Below are positions 5,874 through 7,828 of a stretch of DNA of 7,828 nt, in pieces. Position 1 is the first letter of the stretch. The number at the start of each line of letters is the position of its first letter. Position numbers and translations under genes: made by a program. This stretch comes from Myxococcota bacterium. Its GTDB lineage: Bacteria > Myxococcota_C > UBA6777. The stretch is from assembly GCA_023150835.1 (NCBI GenBank), contig JAKLKB010000193.1, forward strand, positions 1 through 7,828. Reading direction: 5' to 3'. The notes under the pieces are model-generated. The model searched no databases and was not told where the DNA came from. It saw nothing but the letters and a program-made list of their open reading frames with translations.

Positions 5874-7583
5874 ATGAACAACGGTCCGAAAGACGGAAAC
5901 TGGAACGCACCCGGGTCCCCCTACGCTTCTTATGGACCACCTCGAGGGCAAGGGGCGGTGGGCTTTGAAGAGACCCGATTGCTCGAAGATCCAAGCCAAG
6001 AACTCCAACAAACTGCGCCAATCTCTCCTCACGCAGCCCAGCAAGCCCCCGCGCCATCGGCTTCACCCGCTGCGCGTGGCGGCATCAATCCCAAAGATAT
6101 CGCCAGTGAAAAAACCATCCTGCACGACGACATCAAAGGAAGCCTCGGAGCGATGGCCAAGTTGGTGATCTTGGAAGGAATGCAACAAGGAAAAGAATTC
6201 CCTATCCTTGAGCAAACCGTCTCGTTTGGTCGAGAAAGAGACAACACCATCTCTTTTCCTGATCTGTCCGTAAGCCGCTACCACTTCAAGATCCACCGCA
6301 AACCCAACGGACACGATCTGGAAGGATTAAGCGATGGAAACCCGACATTGCTCAACGGAAAGGCCACCCGAAAAGCCACGCTCAAACACGGCGACCGCAT
6401 CCAAGCAGGAAAGACGCTGCTTCAATACCTCATGCTCGGGCAGCCCAACGCCCCAGTCGAGGCCAAATCCAACATGGCGATCTTTCTGGTCCTTGGATTG
6501 GTTCTTCTTTCAGGAGGGATCGGGGCAGGGATCTTCTTGTTTTCTGGAAGGAAAACCGCCCAAGACGACAGCAAGAAACAGATGGTCTCGGAAGCTTTTG
6601 AGGAAGGACTCAACCTGTATCGGCAACGCAAATGGCGCGATGCAGAGATCGCTTTCGAACGTGCGTTGAGCCATGACAGCAAGCGCATGGATATCAAACA
6701 GTATATCCGCGACGCAAGATCCGAAAATGATGCTGATCTCAAACTGAAAAAGGTTCGGTTGTTGATCGCGGACAAAAATTACAAAGAAGCCAAAGAAGCC
6801 CTAACTGATATCGAAGAAAAACTGGCCCCCGGCTCTGTTTACGCAGAAGACCTTTTGCGCCTCCAATCGAACGTTCGAAAAGCCCTTGCACCCGCTGTTG
6901 TCGCTGTCGTTCCTCCAGTCCGCAACGGCGGAACCAAACCCCCCGCACGCACGCGATGGGTCAAGAAAAATGGCCGTTGGGTTCGCGCTTCTGCTCCCGC
7001 CCCAACACCTCCGCCCACAACGGTCACTCCTGCGGTTCCTGCTGCAAAAACCCCCGAACAGATCGCCTTAGAATCTTTCGCTGAAGGCGATCTCAACAAA
7101 GCCAAAGATCTTCTGATCAAAGCAGGAAACAGCAACAAAGCAAACCAGATCGACCAGTTCCGTGAAGCCTACTCGCGTGGGAAAAGCAGCCACAACAACC
7201 GCATCCACACCACAGCGATCCCCGCACTTGAACAAGCACTCCAAATCGATCAAGAACTCGGGCAAGGAAAGAGCCTCTACACCGTACAGTTGCGCAAAAT
7301 GCTCGCCAATATGTACTCGATGGCCGGTCTGATGGCTTTTAGCGAGCGACAATACGGCTCCGCTTACAGCAGCTTTCGCAAAGCACTCAAACAACGTCCC
7401 GACCATATCGTCAGCAAAAGCAAGATCGAAGAGATCCAAGCCGAAGCCCAAGGCTGGCTTTCCGAGGCTCAAAAAGCCAAAGGCACCGCCGCCAAAACTT
7501 ACCTCCTGCGGATCACGAATACCCTCCCCCAAACAGACCCCATCTGCAAACAAGCCAAAGCACTTCTCAAACAGTTCGAATAA
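5874..7583 (+). CDS. FHA-domain, single-pass membrane protein with TPR-like extracytoplasmic repeats
   Basis: This is a 569-residue protein with no assigned function. The disordered N-terminus (1-93) holds two similar Thr-acidic motifs, EETRLLED (32-39) and EKTILHDD (79-86). An FHA domain spans about 95-187 with GR at 119-120, SRYH at 134-137 and NPTLLNG at 156-162. The usual S-x-NGT element reads GNPT, so phosphopeptide binding may differ. A transmembrane helix is at about 201-223, which leaves the rest outside the membrane. Residues 238-345 contain TPR-like helices (the clearest repeat is 238-275). A Pro/Ala-rich linker at 346-395 includes RWVKKNGRWVR (361-371). Residues 396-569 are again helical and TPR-like. 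Its layout mirrors the preceding gene, but the two outer domains are not visibly alike. The pair suggests a membrane complex that reads Ser/Thr phosphorylation inside and binds partners outside. That role is inferred. Confidence 0.9.
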   Translation: MNNGPKDGNWNAPGSPYASYGPPRGQGAVGFEETRLLEDPSQELQQTAPISPHAAQQAPAPSASPAARGGINPKDIASEKTILHDDIKGSLGAMAKLVILEGMQQGKEFPILEQTVSFGRERDNTISFPDLSVSRYHFKIHRKPNGHDLEGLSDGNPTLLNGKATRKATLKHGDRIQAGKTLLQYLMLGQPNAPVEAKSNMAIFLVLGLVLLSGGIGAGIFLFSGRKTAQDDSKKQMVSEAFEEGLNLYRQRKWRDAEIAFERALSHDSKRMDIKQYIRDARSENDADLKLKKVRLLIADKNYKEAKEALTDIEEKLAPGSVYAEDLLRLQSNVRKALAPAVVAVVPPVRNGGTKPPARTRWVKKNGRWVRASAPAPTPPPTTVTPAVPAAKTPEQIALESFAEGDLNKAKDLLIKAGNSNKANQIDQFREAYSRGKSSHNNRIHTTAIPALEQALQIDQELGQGKSLYTVQLRKMLANMYSMAGLMAFSERQYGSAYSSFRKALKQRPDHIVSKSKIEEIQAEAQGWLSEAQKAKGTAAKTYLLRITNTLPQTDPICKQAKALLKQFE

Positions 7584-7632
7584 TACGATATCCGAGCGAT
7601 GTGTACACAATGTACGTAAACGCCCTATTGTC

Positions 7633-7654
7633 GGGCAGCCCCCCGTGGCTGCCC
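7633..7654. repeat. Perfect intergenic hairpin (dispersed palindrome or bidirectional terminator)
   Basis: GGGCAGCC (7633-7640) and GGCTGCCC (7647-7654) form a perfect 8-bp stem with a CCCCGT loop, 49 bases after the FHA gene stop. Downstream on the plus strand is CTACTTCTTTAC, only weakly T-rich. The minus side lacks a T-run too. It lies between apparently convergent genes, where a bidirectional terminator would be expected. The flanks CCTATTGTCGGG and CCCCTAC also resemble short dispersed intergenic palindromes seen in many bacterial genomes. Confidence 0.5.
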
Positions 7655-7670
7655 CTACTTCTTTACTCTC

Positions 7671-7828
7671 CTACTTCGATTCCAAAGAATCCGTTTCTAC
7701 CACAGAATTCGTGATGGCTGCTTCGGGAAGTGTCGATGTGTTCGTTGCTTCGGGAAGTGCCGATGTGTTCGTTGCTTCGGGAAGTGTCGATGTGTTCGTT
7801 GCTTCGGGAAGTGCCGATGTGTTCGTTG
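7671..7828 (-). CDS. 3' end of a minus-strand gene with nine-residue tandem repeats (5' partial)
   Basis: Reading the complement from the right edge, one frame stays open for 51 codons to a TAG at 7673-7671. The protein ends AAITNSVVETDSLESK after at least four units of TNTS[A/T]LPEA. It would be a Thr/Ser/Pro/Glu-rich, low-complexity tail of unknown function, convergent with the FHA gene and separated from it by a hairpin. Certainty is limited: the 27-base repeat leaves all six frames open, including a plus-strand frame reading ASGS[V/A]DVFV from an ATG at 7714. I prefer the minus strand for its acidic, disordered-looking tail and for the terminator-like hairpin just past its stop. Confidence 0.45.
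   Translation of the reverse strand, partial: TNTSALPEATNTSTLPEATNTSALPEATNTSTLPEAAITNSVVETDSLESK
7720..7828. repeat. 27-base tandem repeat, four units, continuing past the window edge
   Basis: Units are at 7720-7746, 7747-7773, 7774-7800 and 7801-7827, and the final G at 7828 starts or continues a fifth. They are identical except at one base that alternates T, C, T, C (AGTGTCG or AGTGCCG), so the array is also a 54-base repeat present twice. Each unit contains the small palindrome CTTCGGGAAG. Confidence 0.97.

Noticed and set aside
7714-7828. Plus-strand start of a gene reading MAASGSVDVFV repeats
   Set aside because: The frame is open only because the 27-base repeat is open in every frame; there is no ribosome-binding site before ATG 7714, and the minus-strand reading has a better context.

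Overview
The window is a gene-dense, mostly single-strand bacterial segment with moderately high GC by eye. Five complete genes read left to right. The 3' end of a sixth gene probably enters from the right edge on the minus strand. The taxon cannot be fixed from sequence alone. The reverse-transsulfuration gene pair, the FHA-transmembrane-TPR proteins with Pro/Ala/Ser-rich linkers, and the GC-rich intergenic palindromes would suit a Myxococcota-like or related 'deltaproteobacterial' genome; this is a low-confidence inference.

Region 1 (1-328) has no convincing gene. It holds a GC-rich palindrome of a dispersed-repeat type (71-94), a small cluster of alternative hairpins (135-173), a sigma70-like promoter (213-241) and a leader hairpin (283-298) just before the first gene.

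Region 2 (329-2556) encodes a heme-less, Bateman-less cystathionine beta-synthase and a cystathionine gamma-lyase/synthase-family enzyme. Together they would convert homocysteine plus serine to cysteine through cystathionine. The 122-base gap between them contains a long imperfect hairpin (1323-1370). queG (2588-3712) follows 31 bases later, with no terminator seen. It encodes the Fe-S/cobalamin enzyme of the last queuosine step and has a C-terminal HEAT-like segment.

Region 3 (3709-7583) is the least conventional part. A good sigma70-like promoter overlaps the queG stop codon and precedes two tandem genes. Each encodes an N-terminal cytoplasmic FHA (phosphothreonine-reading) domain, a Pro-rich linker or tail, one transmembrane helix and a C-terminal extracytoplasmic part. 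The first has eight perfect seven-residue SQPYGAP repeats in its linker and an apparent beta-sandwich plus helical domain outside. The second has TPR-like helices outside and two Thr-acidic motifs before its FHA domain. No kinase, phosphatase or secretion component lies in the window, so the role of this pair is unknown. It is the best candidate here for an undescribed membrane signalling or scaffold module.

Region 4 (7584-7828) contains an 8-bp perfect hairpin and the apparent 3' end of a convergent minus-strand gene. That gene's C-terminus is made of 27-base (nine-residue) tandem repeats that run off the window.
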